Shown here: piece after piece, positions 33,955-46,130 of the stretch
Numbering within the stretch: position 1 is the first letter of the stretch
Layout of the letters: each line of letters begins with the position of its first letter
Assembly (NCBI GenBank): GCA_012845835.1
Contig: JABAKD010000010.1
Span: 14,317,401 to 14,381,400 of the forward strand
Reading direction: 5' to 3'
From: Undaria pinnatifida
Taxonomy: Eukaryota; Sar; Phaeophyceae; Laminariales; Alariaceae
Length of the DNA stretch: 64,000 nucleotides
Position numbers and translations under genes: made by a program
Notes under the pieces: generated by a model
Seen by the model: only the letters and a program-made list of their open reading frames with translations
The model's database searches: none
Told to the model about the DNA's origin: nothing

Positions 33955-34250
33955 TAGATACTTACGTAGATATAGAGCAGAAAAGCAAAAAAATACACGG
34001 CAAAGATGAAGCAGATGGCACCGCCCAACCGGTGTCGGCGCCGCACCCACACTGGGTGCCGAATGCACCTACTATTGTTAATAGAGGGTTAGGAGCATTG
34101 CATTGGTCTGATCTTTCCACACCGAACTACATCCAGCACAACAACCAGTGTCCGTGCTGATGCCTTTTCTAAGAGCGACGAGCTCTGTGGTCGCAAACTA
34201 CAAGACAGAGGTACATACACACCGCAAAAATAAAAAGTAAGGTGACCTGC
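33955..34250 (+). repeat. CCAGTGTCCGTGCTGA repeat family, longest copy
   Basis: It shares CC(A/G)GTGTCGGCGCCGCACCC-like, GTGCCGAATGCA and GGAGCATTG words with 61720-61850, and ACATCCAGCACAACAACCAG, TGTCCGTGCTGATGCCT and ACGAGCTCTGTGG with 60770-60905. One long element, seen as two pieces elsewhere. Confidence 0.65.
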
Positions 34251-34259
34251 CTGCCTGCG

Positions 34260-37190
34260 GAATGCGAAACGCAGTGAAAACGAAGGCGGAACAGAAGCAG
34301 TCTGGCGCAACCCATAAAATGACTGATTCTACGATAGCCCCCCCCCCCGCCCAAACCAGCGGTTTTCTTTAACGGACGCTTCATCATCACGGCTGCTCGG
34401 TACAAGGAAGGATACTGTTGAAGTCAAAGCATCCATATATTTTCTTGGGTGCAAAGGTGTATCGATCGATGACGTCGGGGTGTCGAGTGATGCCGTATTG
34501 GAGGGGATACGATCGGGAGCTGGTTTTGAAGCCGGCGATTTCGTGTAAAGTAAAGTTGGGGGGGCTATCGTAGAACGACTCAAATAAGGCTATTATTGTA
34601 TCGAGTACCCCGCTGCACCTGGATCGTGAGTATTCATGAATAATGCTTTTTTTTTACATTCAACTGCTCTTTCTGGACACCAATAGTTCAGTCAGGTATA
34701 CTGTAGAGCCCTTCGATTGGGTCAGATGGTTGATTGACTGACGGATGATTGACGTAAAAGCTTTGTGATGTATCTCGTGTAATATACTTTGTCGGGCGAA
34801 AGCGGTTTGGCTATTGATTGTTTTGGTGTTTCCATGATGGATTTATTGAATTATCATCAAGTAGCTACTGATTAGTGGCGGCTGGTTGCAGAATCGCCTA
34901 ATTGAATAACAACGCCTCGGCGATTGCATTATGAGCACAAACAATAGCACAATTTAATCAACTTGTACGTCGATAATGCGTGTGGATTGCTGGCACTGGT
35001 GAAACTAATGTTGATAACTTCCGAGTTGAAAGTAGCGACTTGGCCAACAAGCGGTCAGTATACTGGTTTGATCAGTATATGTTTGACTTGAGATTAGTCA
35101 ACAGCCACCAGTTTACTGGACTGCATCAGTATGTACATGGCGTGATTACCTTGAATACGCGGGCAGTATGTACATGGCGTGATTATCATGAATACAGGAG
35201 CTTTAGGCTTTGAGCAAGTGATATAAACCTTTCGGCCCTCTTGTCCGGCATTGCTCGCCGAGCTCAGGGACCAGGACCAAGACTTCCAGATGGCGGCGGG
35301 TTGAACATATTTGTGGAGGCACCGCCACGACCGCGCGGCCATCGGGGCCCTGAGGCGGAAGTTATCGGCCGTGGTGAAAACACTGCGCACTAAAAACTAC
35401 GGTCAATCCACTGAGGGGGCACATACGCGGTTAAGAAACGAAAACCGTCCGGGGAACAGCCAAAACAGAATATAAACCCTGAAAAAAGCGAACTACAATA
35501 GCTGTTTTGACGGAACGTATGGAAGCATACATCTGGAAGACGGGGTACACATTTCCAGACAAGCAGCGCAGCGGTAAAATCGTGCCTCTTCGGGTCATTG
35601 CTGACCAGAGGGACTATGACCCTTGGGGTAAATCCGAGATCCAGGGGTCACCTCCCGATGGACCCCAGATGGCGCTTTTGTTAGATAAACGCCAGAACCA
35701 TCATGTACTATTCATGGAAGTCAGCGCTAACTGCACAGTTCAGTGGTTATGGTGTCCGCATCTCTGAACAGTATCGCCCTACAAAGTCAGTTCTGCGATT
35801 GCTTCGGGTTTTGTGGTCAGATTTTCTACTACTGCCTCGTGTCCAACCCCGGCGTTTTCGTCTGTTGCCGCTCGTCACACGTGTAATTCCTTTGTTTTCC
35901 TCACGTCGACCCCCCCCCCCGGCTCAGAGCCTGGGAGGGAGCCGGGGGTGCCCATGACCACCTGGGCGCCCATACAGCGGCACATTATCTCGTTTCGTGT
36001 TATTTTGTTTTTCGTCCGGTCGACCACCCCCTCCCTCCCCTCCCCCGCACAAGTCCGGGGGTGGTCTGGGCAATCTGGCTGTTCATGCTGCGGTACAGGA
36101 CAGTATTTTTGTGTTTTGCCTTTCTCAACGATGCATTTTCGCCCCCCCCTCCCCCCCCCCCTCCCTCATGGCCAAATGACAAAGGCAATGAGCACCCCCC
36201 CCCCCCCCCCCCCTCCCCCCCCCCCCCCCTCGCTCGAGATGAACTTTATTTTCCGTCCTCCGAATCCATCTCCACCCCCCACCCTCTCCCTCGTTGGAGA
36301 TCTAGCGGTAGCGAGTGTTCTTCCGTTTTTTGAATGCATTGTTGCCCCCCCTCCCCTGGTTGGGATTGTATCGACAGCTTGTGTCTCACTGGGTTCAAGG
36401 ATACAGGTCCACCCCCCTCGCGGCTACGGCTGTATTTGATACCCTCGGTGTGCCTGCCGGTTTCGAGCCTCTCCCTCACGGGTGGGTACTGGTTCCTTTC
36501 CTTTTTCCCCTCTTTTTTTGCCGTTCCTTGACCCGAGGCTTCGTGGTCAAGGCTAAGCTTAGTGGAGGAGGGAGGAGGGGTGGCTTGGGGGGGTGTACTC
36601 GACATTCATGCATGGCCGTAGTCGCATGACCATAGACCCTGTCGCATCCCTACTATGACGGGACTTGGGGGGGGGGGCTAAGTTTGCGCACTACCGCGAA
36701 GCAAACGGGTTCACACGTCAGACGGATCAACGGCCCACGTATTATCTATGTCATCCAGGGCAAATATATCCCTGATCTGTATGATCTACATGGCCAACAG
36801 ATAGATCATGTTGCGACAAAGGTCACGATAGAGGGGGGGGGGGGGGTCACTTGTAGGATCTCATTTCTCAGAGTCTGAGAAAACAACCACTTACTACACC
36901 AGTGGCTACCTATCTTCTTCGAAACCATGTATTTTGTTTTTCGGTTTCGTGATATGATCATGGAATTGTTATGATTGTTGTTCTTGCCATTCGACAATAT
37001 AGCGCTGGTGCCTTTCCGATATATTTCTAGCACATCCTTATATAAAGCACTAGTATATCTCTTATTCCCCCCTACCAAACGTTTCCTCATTTCCTTTCCC
37101 CACACATATATTTTCATTTTTTTAGCTACTAATTCCTTTCCCCGCACATCTTTTCATTTTAGCTATTACCCGTATAGCCCGCCCTAATTC
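34260..37190. other. No established gene
   Basis: Contains a GC-rich patch (35240-35395) with LAELRDQDQDFQMAAG on plus, broken by TGA and followed by RHRHDRAAIGALRRKLSAVV in another phase; it could be a decayed coiled-coil exon, very uncertain. Also many C runs (35915-36240), a TAGCGGTAGCGAGTGTTCTT repeat piece (36300-36360) shared with 59200-59400, and a GGTCTATATGATCTG-like fragment (36745-36805). Confidence 0.4.
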
Positions 37191-37194
37191 TCAT

Positions 37195-37275
37195 CAACAT
37201 TCCCACCGCAGGCCATCGGCCGCAGTCTCCCGGCTTGTTCCTCGCGGCCTGGCGGTCCTTCAGGGCTCTAGCTTG
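37195..37275. other. Isolated 80-bp GC-rich patch before a family-1 repeat
   Basis: GGCCATCGGCCGCAGTCTCC and CGGCCTGGCGGTCCTTCAGG stand out from AT-rich flanks and directly precede the CAGCTGTGAG repeat at 37276. A short exon remnant is possible, but no frame could be favoured. Confidence 0.25.
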
Positions 37276-37690
37276 TATATTATAAAAATGAAAATACACT
37301 CCAGCTGTGAGATCGAGGATTTTGTCGAAACTCATCTTTGCAAGCTATGCATGATACTCCGATCGCGCGTATTACGGGTTGTGTGTCCTCATTAAGGATA
37401 TAGGTCGGCGACTCCCCTTGCAACTACAGTGTAGCTATCAGGGTCAACAGGTAGTGATGTTAGGCAGTCTGTGCGCGGAAACTATAAAACCTGTTTCTGA
37501 GGGGGACAAAATCTGACAGCTGTGGAAGGAAATGCATCAGTTTATCACGTGAATCCTGTAAGTCGAATATCCGGTGAGGGGAGGGCGGAGTTTTGAAGGA
37601 CGTGGGGGCCTGATTTTGATCAAAAGGGGGGCGGGAGGGGGGGGCGGGGCGGCTTAATCTGTGCGTGGAAACTATAAATCCTATCCTGTA
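37276..37690 (+). repeat. CAGCTGTGAG family module 1, full-length copy
   Basis: The same ordered blocks as the 26118 copy, very close to it (ATTACGGGTTGTGTGTCCTC, GTGCGCGGAAACTATAAAAC, GATTTTGATCAAAAGGGG). Confidence 0.93.
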
Positions 37691-37699
37691 AGACTTGTC

Positions 37700-39145
37700 T
37701 GTACATCTGTTTGCGCTGCGCGAAATCGCGACCTGAATGATCACAGCGAGATGATCTGAAAGAGACCATAGAATCATATAATTGCTTGTCTAGCTGGCGC
37801 CAGATAAAAAAACTTCGTTTTCTTTTTGGTGAGGAACCGGGCCATTCGCACGAGTGGTCCAGACTATTCGTAAGTGTTGCAGGGGGCGCCTCCATATTAT
37901 CGCCTCTATAATGTCGTGTAGCCTTGGTCTTGCCGAGAGGGAACCGTATTATGCGCACGATCTAGCTCACATATTTGCTGGGTTTGATCCACACACGCCA
38001 CGGACGAACTGAACAGCGCGCAATTCCGCGAGGCAAAGGCATCATCCCCATTTTCCTATACGCACATGCCTTCAAAGGCATGTGAAACCCTTTTATATCC
38101 AGCCGTAGTTTCTCACGCCTTTAGGCTCCCAGGGGAACCCCACAACGTTGATCTGTACTGCACAGATCCTTCTCAGATATAGATTATATATGATGTAGAT
38201 TATATATAGATGATGTATGGATGATTTAGGTCGCGTTTTTTTTCCGATGTGCGTGGAACCGTTTGGTTAGGGTTCCCTCCGTCGTCGCCCCGACCTTAGT
38301 ATGGGCCCGCCCCCAACAAGAACACGTTTGTAATTTTGAGCAAGAATTGAGACCTTGTGTGGTGCCATGAGTAACAATGATAGCTAGTAGATAGAAGGAG
38401 AAGATGTGGGGAAAGGAAATGGGGAAATGGTTGCATTTCACTGCTTAATGGAGGTATTATTCGACTTCGTAGATACCACTACTTTATGGAAGGGTATTCG
38501 ATTTACATCTGAACGGCATCTACGCTGTATTGGCGGAGGGCAAAGATAATAATAGCTATTGATTTGTTAATGTACGATACGGCAACGAGTAGACGCATGC
38601 AGCATGCTACGTTCGGTAAAAGGTGCACGATTTTGATTTTTGAGGCGCTTCCCTTGCGGAGCTCTGTACTAGTAATACTATTAACACTATAATAGTATAG
38701 ACCCCCCACACATGAAAAAAAAAACTATAGTGATACTTCAGAGTAAACTGAAAGTAAGTGCAACACCCGATGACCAGCTGTTATGGCCTACTAGGCAAGT
38801 ATGTCAGGAGACGGTGAGTCAAGGAAAAACATCCAGCGGTCAGTCAAGGGTCGAGGGTCCCTTTCTAAGGGACTTTTGTTTTTCAGAAACATCCAGCGGT
38901 CAGTCAAGAGTAGAGGGTCCCTTTTTTAAGGGCCCTTGGTTTTTCAGTGGCTCGGGGTCAGTGGCGCGAGTAATCCCTCTGTTCCTTCGCGGTGTTTTTA
39001 TTGGTTTTAGTGATCTTAGTGGTGTTTGCGATGTTTGGAATTGAAGAAACCAACCCGCAATGGAATGCTGTAATTTACGCTGCGACGAAAAGATCGCTTT
39101 AAAGTGTTTTACCCGTGAGGTGCATACTGACTGACTCGCACGAGT
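37700..39145. other. No gene recognised
   Basis: Contains TATATAGAT-rich sequence (38150-38225) and a two-unit tandem at 38815-38945 (see its own entry). CAGTGGCTCGGGGTCAGTGG with CTGTTCCTTCGCGG (38943-38995) is shared with 53983-54040. Confidence 0.4.
38815..38945 (+). repeat. Two-unit 65-bp tandem with AACATCCAGCGGTCAGTCAA
   Basis: AACATCCAGCGGTCAGTCAA at 38828 and 38889, each followed by G(G/A)GT(C/A)GAGGGTCCCTTT, a TAAGGG stem and TTTTTCAG. A third truncated piece, CCAGCGGTCAGTCAAGGGT, is at 39614. Confidence 0.8.
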
Positions 39146-39149
39146 GTGA

Positions 39150-39560
39150 TATTATGATAGTATGATAGTATGATAGTATGATAGTATGATAGTATGATAG
39201 TATGATAGTATGATAGTATGATAGTATGATAGTATGATAGTATGATATAGTATGATAGTATGATGGTATGATAGTGTATGATATAGTAGGATAGTATGAT
39301 ACAGTATGATATAGTATGAGGATATAGTACGATAGTATGATATAGTGTGATAGTTTATGATGGTATGATATTATGTGTGATATGATAGTATGATAGTATG
39401 AGTGATATGATAGTATGATAGTATGATAGTATGATGTATAGTATGATAGTAGTATGATAGTATGATATAGTATGATAGTATGATGGTATGATAGTATGAT
39501 ATAGTATGATAGTATAGATATTAATAGTATGATAGTATGATAGTATGATAGTATAATAGC
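39150..39560 (+). repeat. TATGATAG octamer array
   Basis: First about fifteen perfect TATGATAG units, then variants with TATGATATAG and TATGATGG. Confidence 0.95.
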
Positions 39561-40960
39561 TCAAGCGCGCTAGATTGAAATAGGGGGTACCCCCCCTATC
39601 GTAGCCTTGGACCCCAGCGGTCAGTCAAGGGTGTCAAACCGATCATTCCGCACTAACCCCTAGTAGTTTGCCGTCAGACAAGGTAAATGATTGGAAAATT
39701 GCCGTCGGTCAAGGGGTCAAAAAGCGCCGTCGTCTCCTGACATCTTTGGGCCTAGGTGCAACAAAACAGTGTTCATGCGTATTATATGACGTGATATTTT
39801 CCGACGATTTTTCAAACGACTTTTTTAGCCCGTCGATTAAAAAATGAAAAAAGAGACCAAAAAAAAATCGGCTACCTAGAGCTATCGTAAAACGCGTCGG
39901 TATATAATTTATACTTCCCAAGTGCGTATGGTGTCAAAACCGTAATTTACGTTCTCGCTCAATTTGTGATGGCCTTGACGTGACTGTGACATCTACGGTC
40001 GCCTGGTTTTGCCCCAACCATGACGTGGTTTGGTTTCACGTCGAATCTGTAGACTACCCATCTACGTAGAGAACTCTCTATACAACAACAATGGGCTATC
40101 ATGAAACAAACAGTGCTTCTGACAGGATTTTGTGTAGAACTTAATTTGTTTTGTGACAACCATCTAAGATGGCAATTTTTTCTAGGCTATTGCATACCAG
40201 GTACCTGGTAGGGATTTATAGTGGAGCGCTTGCCGCTGAACACCAAGTTTTCTTCGTGTACTCTTCTTAGTAGAGTCCCCCCCAAAAGTGAACCTAACGC
40301 TTTGATGAATACGTGACTTAAGTTAGTTAGTTCTTGTTCGTGGGCCTACATTACACCTGATATGGAGGAAGCACATTTTGACAGTATTACCCGGAACGGT
40401 ATTACTTACTCGTCGGCCTATCTCGCTCAATGAGTGCCGTACAAAGGGGGCGCTATTTGCCGGCGGGAGATGGGAATTCCGATAAGTAAGGGTGTGTGTG
40501 CTGCTATTGGAAAAGGGCGTGCTGCGTAGGAACAAGTAGTCTAGACGACCGGTAAAAAATCGCAGGTATTCTTTGAGGGGAAGGATTGTTGAGAGGTTGT
40601 CTCTGGCTTCCTCTCTCCGCGCGTGTCGCGTGCACGCGGTTGCTTGGGCATTGTTTGGGTGTAAGTCTGTGCATGATGTGCTGGCAGTACTTTTTATATC
40701 TAATTGCCTCTGGCTCCCCCCCCCAGGATGCTTTCCGACCAAAAAAGAGACGAACGAGTGGGTTCTCTTGCCCAGGCAGCAGGCAGGGGGTAACAACGGA
40801 AAAAAAAAAAAACATTATACTCGTACAAGTATGTAAAAAATGTTCGGGAAACGGGAAGAGAAAGAAAACAGTGAACAACTGACTGTATAATACCCCAGGT
40901 ATATAAATTGTCTTTGACAGAACGCTGCGCTAAAACTAGAATCTGTTAACAGCGACAGCG
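39560..40960. other. No gene recognised
   Basis: Contains a relative of the CCGACGATTTTT repeat (39790-39905). At 40195-40210 two overlapping copies of the TACC(A/T)GGTA motif occur. C/T-rich and A runs at 40715-40810. Confidence 0.4.
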
Positions 40961-40971
40961 TGTGAGGCAAC

Positions 40972-41184
40972 ATGACGCCAAATGTTGTGAATCGGTCGCC
41001 CGACCCGCCCGACCACCTACCCGCGGGGGGGAGGCGGGAGGGCCCAAACAAAAACGAAACGCCCTTTTCTCTGACATTCTCAGCCCGAGACATCGACGGA
41101 GTGGAGGAGCGCTTTAAAGACCCAGGAGAGGGAGGAGGGGGGGGGAGGAGGGGGGGGGTCGAGCACACGCACAACACGTCGTAG
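40972..41184 (+). CDS. Candidate 70-codon open frame, unknown
   Basis: Starts MTPNVVNRSPDPPDHLPAGG and continues with NETPFSLTFSARDIDGVEER and FKDPGEGGGGG. It is GC-rich against AT-rich flanks, has A at -3 of the ATG, and its first 57 codons have a mixed, protein-like composition. It then runs into a G run, which would encode poly-Gly, and a TAG. No GT donor follows FKDPGE, so if it is an exon its 3' boundary is lost. It may be a decayed first exon or a transposon ORF. The family was not recognised. Confidence 0.22.
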   Translation: MTPNVVNRSPDPPDHLPAGGRREGPNKNETPFSLTFSARDIDGVEERFKDPGEGGGGGRRGGVEHTHNTS

Positions 41185-42370
41185 TGCCTTTTACTCAATA
41201 ACCTGCGATCCGCTCTGCCTTGAACTGTACCAGGTCGCAAGTACAAGGTATCAAACCAAGGAGCGGTGGAGGAGGAACATACTTCACACAACCAACGAAG
41301 CGCGGCGATTAATCTTCCTCACCTAAAGAAAGCGCCTTTGGAAAAGGCCTTCTATACAGTAACTACACAGAGACTCGTTTATGACGCGGGGCATGCCTTG
41401 CATAATGTTCCAGGTACTTGGTATATATACCCAGGTATGCCAGCAACACGACATAATAACCCTCGAAAATGCGTGGCAGAAGCTGGACGGGGAGGATAAG
41501 TTAAACCAGTTTAAGAACACTTTTATGTTGTGCTCTTCTTCTACGGGGTGTTGTTCTTGGACGTGCTGTATCTACATACATACAGCACCAGATATAGTAC
41601 TTACGAACAAAAACAAATGGTAAGGAATACCACGCACTACGACGTACATTTGCCTTTCTTTGTCGTTTTAGTCGTGTTTTGATGTTTTGTTTGCCTTCCG
41701 ACAATCTGCAGCGCCAATGACTGCATTGGAAACGCCCATCATATCACCCATAATAATAACTGGACCATGGTGTGAAAAATATAGGAGAACCACGACGCGT
41801 GCGAAATACCATTATTATATAACTGCAAGGGCTCCGCATGGGTGCCGGCATCATGCGTCGGGTAGGGCAGGGCAGCACTTCGAATTGTTCGATTCAATAC
41901 TTGGTAGAGTAAAAAAAGTCACCACACACAATCATAGTTTGCGCGTACAGTGTGTTAGGTAATGCCAAGAGTTCGATATGGACTAAAACAACCATAACAA
42001 TGTACTACTATTAATAGCTACCGTTTTTTTTTTTCAAGTGAATCCGATTCCGAGCTTCATTCATCAGATTTCGATCGGATAAATCCGAGCACACGCCGAC
42101 TGACCCTTTAGTCTGGCGACGAAACGTGTCGAGTGCGTTTCTTATTATGATGTTTCAACTCAATCAAGCATCCGGGGCCAGTAAGGTGACTGACGATGTC
42201 CGCTGCGTGTGACTAGAGAAGTTGCACATGGACCAATTGCATAATACAGCAGCAACAGCAGCAGTCAGTCCAGATCGAATCGATCGGTGCAACTTGGTTG
42301 CGTATCGTGTTATTCCAGCAGCAGTATTTCTGTAGTAATACACTTCAATTTTTTTCTGTTTCCCATCCCA
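41185..42370. other. No gene recognised
   Basis: Ordinary AT-rich sequence. CCAGGTACTTGGTATATATA at 41410 is a near-palindrome related to the TACC(A/T)GGTA motif. A CAGCAGCAACAGCAGCAG run lies at 42249-42270. Confidence 0.4.
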
Positions 42371-42560
42371 CTTATTGTGATGCTCGCCTTACTCTCGCCC
42401 TCCCAGCAGTAGAACTTAGATCCGGGGTCATATAGCGGGCTCCCCTCCCCCCTCCCCACTACGGTACCTGCCCTATTTTTTATCGCGAGAAGAATTCAGC
42501 ATTTTCTTCCCTCGTCGATTTGCGTCGGTTTGTACCTACCCACGCTGCTAGGCGATTTCA
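42370..42560 (-). mobile_element. SINE-core fragment
   Basis: CTTAGATCCGGGGTCATATAGC, TTTTTATCGCGAGAAGAATTC and CGTCGATTTGCGTCGG match the body of the minus-strand elements at 52900 and 54500, and partly that at 9630. The tRNA-like head is missing. Confidence 0.5.
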
Positions 42561-42639
42561 GCTGTTAAGTTGATTCTTTCTTTCCCATATATTTCTTCAA
42601 ATAAATAAAGCCAACAAAGCTCACAACGGTGGTTATTTA

Positions 42640-43526
42640 ACTCAAGGACCAACGCGAGTATTATTGGTAGTAGTAGTGTTCGAGTGTAACCCCACTAGAC
42701 CACCGGGTCGACCGGCTTCGTTTCGTTCAGGCTTCCGAACGAACCGTGGTCATCTGTATTTTTTTCATTTGTGTTTGTACTTCACGATTCCTCCGCCGAT
42801 ACTCGGTGATTTTGCCCCCAGGCGCTGGATCTTTGTGTTGTATCCTGTCCGCCGCCGGTGCCGCTTTGCCCTCTGACGGCATCGCCGAGCTCTAGGATTG
42901 ATCGGTTTTTCTCCGTACTTTGCCAAGTAGGGCCCCGGTAGCCTTGCAGACTCGCAAGACCACCGAAATACCGGCCGTCCTTTCTTTCTTTTTTTTCGTG
43001 TTTTCTTCGCGTTTGGGTCACGGAAGCCTTTACCGCCCGGCAAGGCCGCTGGATTCTCGGCAATCATATTCCTGCCACGGTTGATCCCCTGGACCTGTGT
43101 TCAGGTTCCCGTGAACCTTCCAAATCACGGCGGTAGTTATGCTCTCCCCTTTTATGTGCCTTTTCGTTTCTTTTTTTTGGGTGTACACGTTGCGCTGCCC
43201 TTCTACGCTATATGACGCGTCACTCGGCCCCCTGTAGTCGTTATGTCCGCATGCTAACTCCGTCGCTCAGGGCTGCTGACGTTTTTTCTGTGTTGGACGA
43301 ATTAGGTCGATCCACTCGCGTACCTCTTGGGCTACCCTGACTTTCTGTTCGTGTTGGTTGAGTTACCTTGCTACGTTTGCCGGTATTGTTCCCAGCGCAA
43401 ACAGGCCTCCCAAGGCGCCACGTTGCTCGCTCGACCAAGTGGTCCTAGCAGCCCCTTAGTTTTAGCGAGCCTTACGGCAACCTAGCCGCGTTCTTTTTGC
43501 CTGACGTGCTATTTTCCATTTTCTTC
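42640..43526 (-). mobile_element. Probable retroelement internal remnant beside LTR-like copy B
   Basis: Read on minus it directly follows the end of copy B. A GC-rich block includes GTGGCGCCTTGGGAGGCC, and a 65-codon frame, VERATWRLGRPVCAGNNTGK onward (43241-43438), sits where a gag start would be. A strongly basic frame follows, with KKTRKKRKKGRPVFRW (42765-43067). No protease, reverse transcriptase or integrase motif is present, so the element is truncated or non-autonomous. The identification is inference from position and composition. Confidence 0.4.
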
Positions 43527-44612
43527 GGGTCTTGGCCACACGGCTATGTGTGTTGCCTCCTGGTCATGTGTACTTTCGAATTTGGGTGATGTTTCCTTGC
43601 GAGCTTTCGAGTAAACGACCCTGTACGGCGAACGACTCCCCGTTCGCCCCTCCGTGGGTCCCACATGGATCGCTCCGGTAATATGTTTTCTGTCTTTCCC
43701 GTTGTCTTCGCTTCGATTTTGACTTTATTTGCTATCTTCGCTTCGTCTTCAGGTTTCCTTTTTCGTTTCCAGTTTCGGTTGCAACTACATAGGTTGCCCC
43801 ATTTTGGCTTTTCCGTCTCCCTCTATCTTATTATGGCCTTTCTTTCAACGATCTGCTTTATTAGTGAATGGCCCTATCCTTGATGTTTAGGCCTCATTAC
43901 GAGGTGTGGGGGAATCTATCTAGCCTCATGTCTTTGTTTCGAATAGCCGCATCTTCGACCTCCTTTCCCGGTTTTTTTAAATGAACTTTGTCGTCACCCT
44001 TCGACCGTCTTGAGGTCTGCACATATACGACTATTCAGGGTGGGCTAATGTAATAGAGTTTCAGTATAGATGGCAATAGATTCGGTAAGATAGCCCGCGG
44101 AGTCATGGCCTATTGGCCACAAGAAGATTATCTTAAACGTAATATTCTCAGTGAAGAAGATATATAACCCGTAGAATCTAGCTAGCTTATACCACAAGAG
44201 CGTTCTCGGTAATAATAATGGAACGTTCCTCCTCTGGACAAGATAGATAGAAGTAAGCGCGTTAAGCGCTCATGAGAATATATGGAACGTTCCTCCTCTG
44301 GACAAGATAGATAGAAGTAATCGCGTTAAGCCCTCATGGGAATATAGAACATCTAGAAGAACGTTCCTTGTACGTTCCATAGGTAAAGGTCCAGAAGAGA
44401 ACACAGCAGCAATGCTGGGGTTAAGCGAACTCTGTGAGCCTCACTCCACCCCCATGCTCTCATTCCTCCTACTTTCCTGTCTCCTCGAGCTTCTCATAGC
44501 TCATCGCCAACAAAAAAAAATCTACAAAGAAGAACCGGTGCTGTCTCCAAGCGAAGCTGATACCCCTGCGTCCCTTCCCTCACACCTTCCGGGCACCACA
44601 CGACTCTTCCAC
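43527..44612 (-). mobile_element. LTR-like 1.1-kb repeat, copy B (inverted)
   Basis: Reverse-complement partner of 28520-29597. Conserved blocks include TAGCCGTGTGGCCA at its end and TGCCCGGAAGGTGTGAGGGA at its start. The duplicated block with ATCTATCTTGTCCAGAGGAG appears at 44225-44345. The open frame at 43665-43883 (plus) is the homologue of the one at 29238-29462 and is 6 bp shorter, in frame. Confidence 0.65.
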
Positions 44613-44632
44613 ACGGCTCTGTATCACTCATT

Positions 44633-44905
44633 GCCCCGGTGGCGAATCAGGTTATATCCTCGAGCCTGGTATAGGTCAGCTTCGTGAGTTCAAATCCCCC
44701 CGAGTGCGTACTCGTCTAGTTTTTCGTCTTGTACACTAGTTGACTTGCGGAAAGCGCGAGAGCGTGAGTTAGCAACACCCGATGAAAAATCGACGACCAA
44801 TGGGTGCGGCACCCTATGCGCCAAAAACAATTAAGGCAATAATCGGGGGGGGGAAGGGAAGGACGACACCTGTGACCACGGCTTGTATGTCCGGAAGCAG
44901 GAAAG
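44633..44905 (+). mobile_element. tRNA-derived SINE, plus strand
   Basis: The head GCCCCGGTGGCGAATCAGGT and B box GTGAGTTCAAATCCCCC, the body AAAGCGCGAGAGCGTGAGTT and GATGAAAAATCGACGACC, and the tail CCTGTGACCACGGCTTGT match the copy at 18200. It starts only about 20 bp beyond the end of LTR-like copy B. Confidence 0.82.
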
Positions 44906-44909
44906 TAGA

Positions 44910-45640
44910 AGTGTGCCAAAAAAAGAAGAAAACACTTGAAGAGATGATCAATCAGCAATCTCAGCAGCAGTAAGGAGCACGTCAAGTACGAAGCGACACA
45001 AATTTATTTGTCAGTTACGTACCAGCACACGACCGCTTGCACTTGATCGGCAAACGACCACAGCAACGGAGTCAGATACCACTGCAACAACAAAGCACGC
45101 CATCCTACTGTCTACTTACCACCACCTTCGAGTGGCGCAGCTTAACAACAGGAGGAACTTGTATAATACAACCCTCGAGGCCCCGGGGACGCAGCCACTC
45201 GCAATGCTGCTGTGTGGCTTTTCCTGGCGCAGTAATCGTAATCACTACTACCTCCTCCTCGTTTAGTCATGCGTGCGCCTGCCACGTCTGTATCCATGTA
45301 TGCATGTACGCGTACCTACCGAAATTCAATAAACAAAATGCACTACTATGATCCCAACCGCAGTACCATGGGGATTTTTTTACACCAATGCTATTACTTG
45401 TTTTGGCACAAAATACGACGCCAATTTGGAAATAATGTCTTGCCAAGTTTTATTTTATCAACCTTTCCATACATCAACATGCGAAAATAACTCAAGAGAG
45501 TACCGTTCAAAATACAAAATTTTGCGCGCTTCTCGCTTGGACGGCGGCCTTCGAACAAAGTGATTTGACCGAGAAATGCTACAGCACTGCCCACTGAGCT
45601 TTACTTAATCACTTGACTCAGTAGCTCAGTGGGTAGTGCT
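44910..45640. other. No gene recognised; repeat shared with 47615-47930
   Basis: GACGCCAATTTGGAAAT, CTTCTCGCTTGGACGG and TTGACCGAGAAATGC (45415-45580) recur in order at 47630-47920. At 45578-45640 lies an inverted repeat of the tRNA A-box-like sequence TAGCTCAGTGGGTAGTGCTA. Confidence 0.5.
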
Positions 45641-45645
45641 ACTAC
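45578..45645. repeat. Inverted repeat of an A-box-like tRNA 5' segment
   Basis: CTACAGCACTGCCCACTGAG on the left and CTCAGTGGGTAGTGCTACTA on the right are near-complementary around a TTGACTCAG spacer. The right arm resembles a tRNA D-arm region, but no T arm follows. Confidence 0.6.
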
Positions 45646-45649
45646 ATAT

Positions 45650-46130
45650 ATTATAAAAAATGAAAATACAGTCCAGCTGTGAGATCGAGGATTTTGTCGA
45701 AACTCATCTTTGCAAGCTGTGTGTGATACTCCGATCGCGCGTATTACGGGTTGTGTGTTCTCATCAAGGATATAGGTCGGCGACTCCCCTTACAACTACA
45801 GTGTAGCTATCAGAGTCAACAGGGTGAAGTTAGTCAGTCTGTACGCGGAAACTATAAAACCCGTTTCTGAGGGAGACAAAATCTGACAGCTGTGGAGGGA
45901 AATGTATCCGTTTATCAAGTAAATCCTGTGAGTCGAATCACCGATGAGGGGAGGGCGGAGTTTTTAAGGACGTGGGGGCCTGGGTTTGATCAAAAGCGAG
46001 CGGGGTTGGAGGGGGGGGGGGAGGGGGGGGGGGGGGGGGACCTGGAGGGGGGGGGGAGGGGGGGGGGGGGGAGAACTGGAAGGGGGGGGCGGACGGGTGG
46101 GCAATTTGTGCGTGGAAGCTATAAATCCAA
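45650..46130 (+). repeat. CAGCTGTGAG family module 1 with expanded G runs
   Basis: Full set of blocks. The G-rich part (46005-46100) is made of G runs of up to 18 with A or CCT interruptions, then GTGCGTGGAAGCTATAAATC. Confidence 0.92.
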
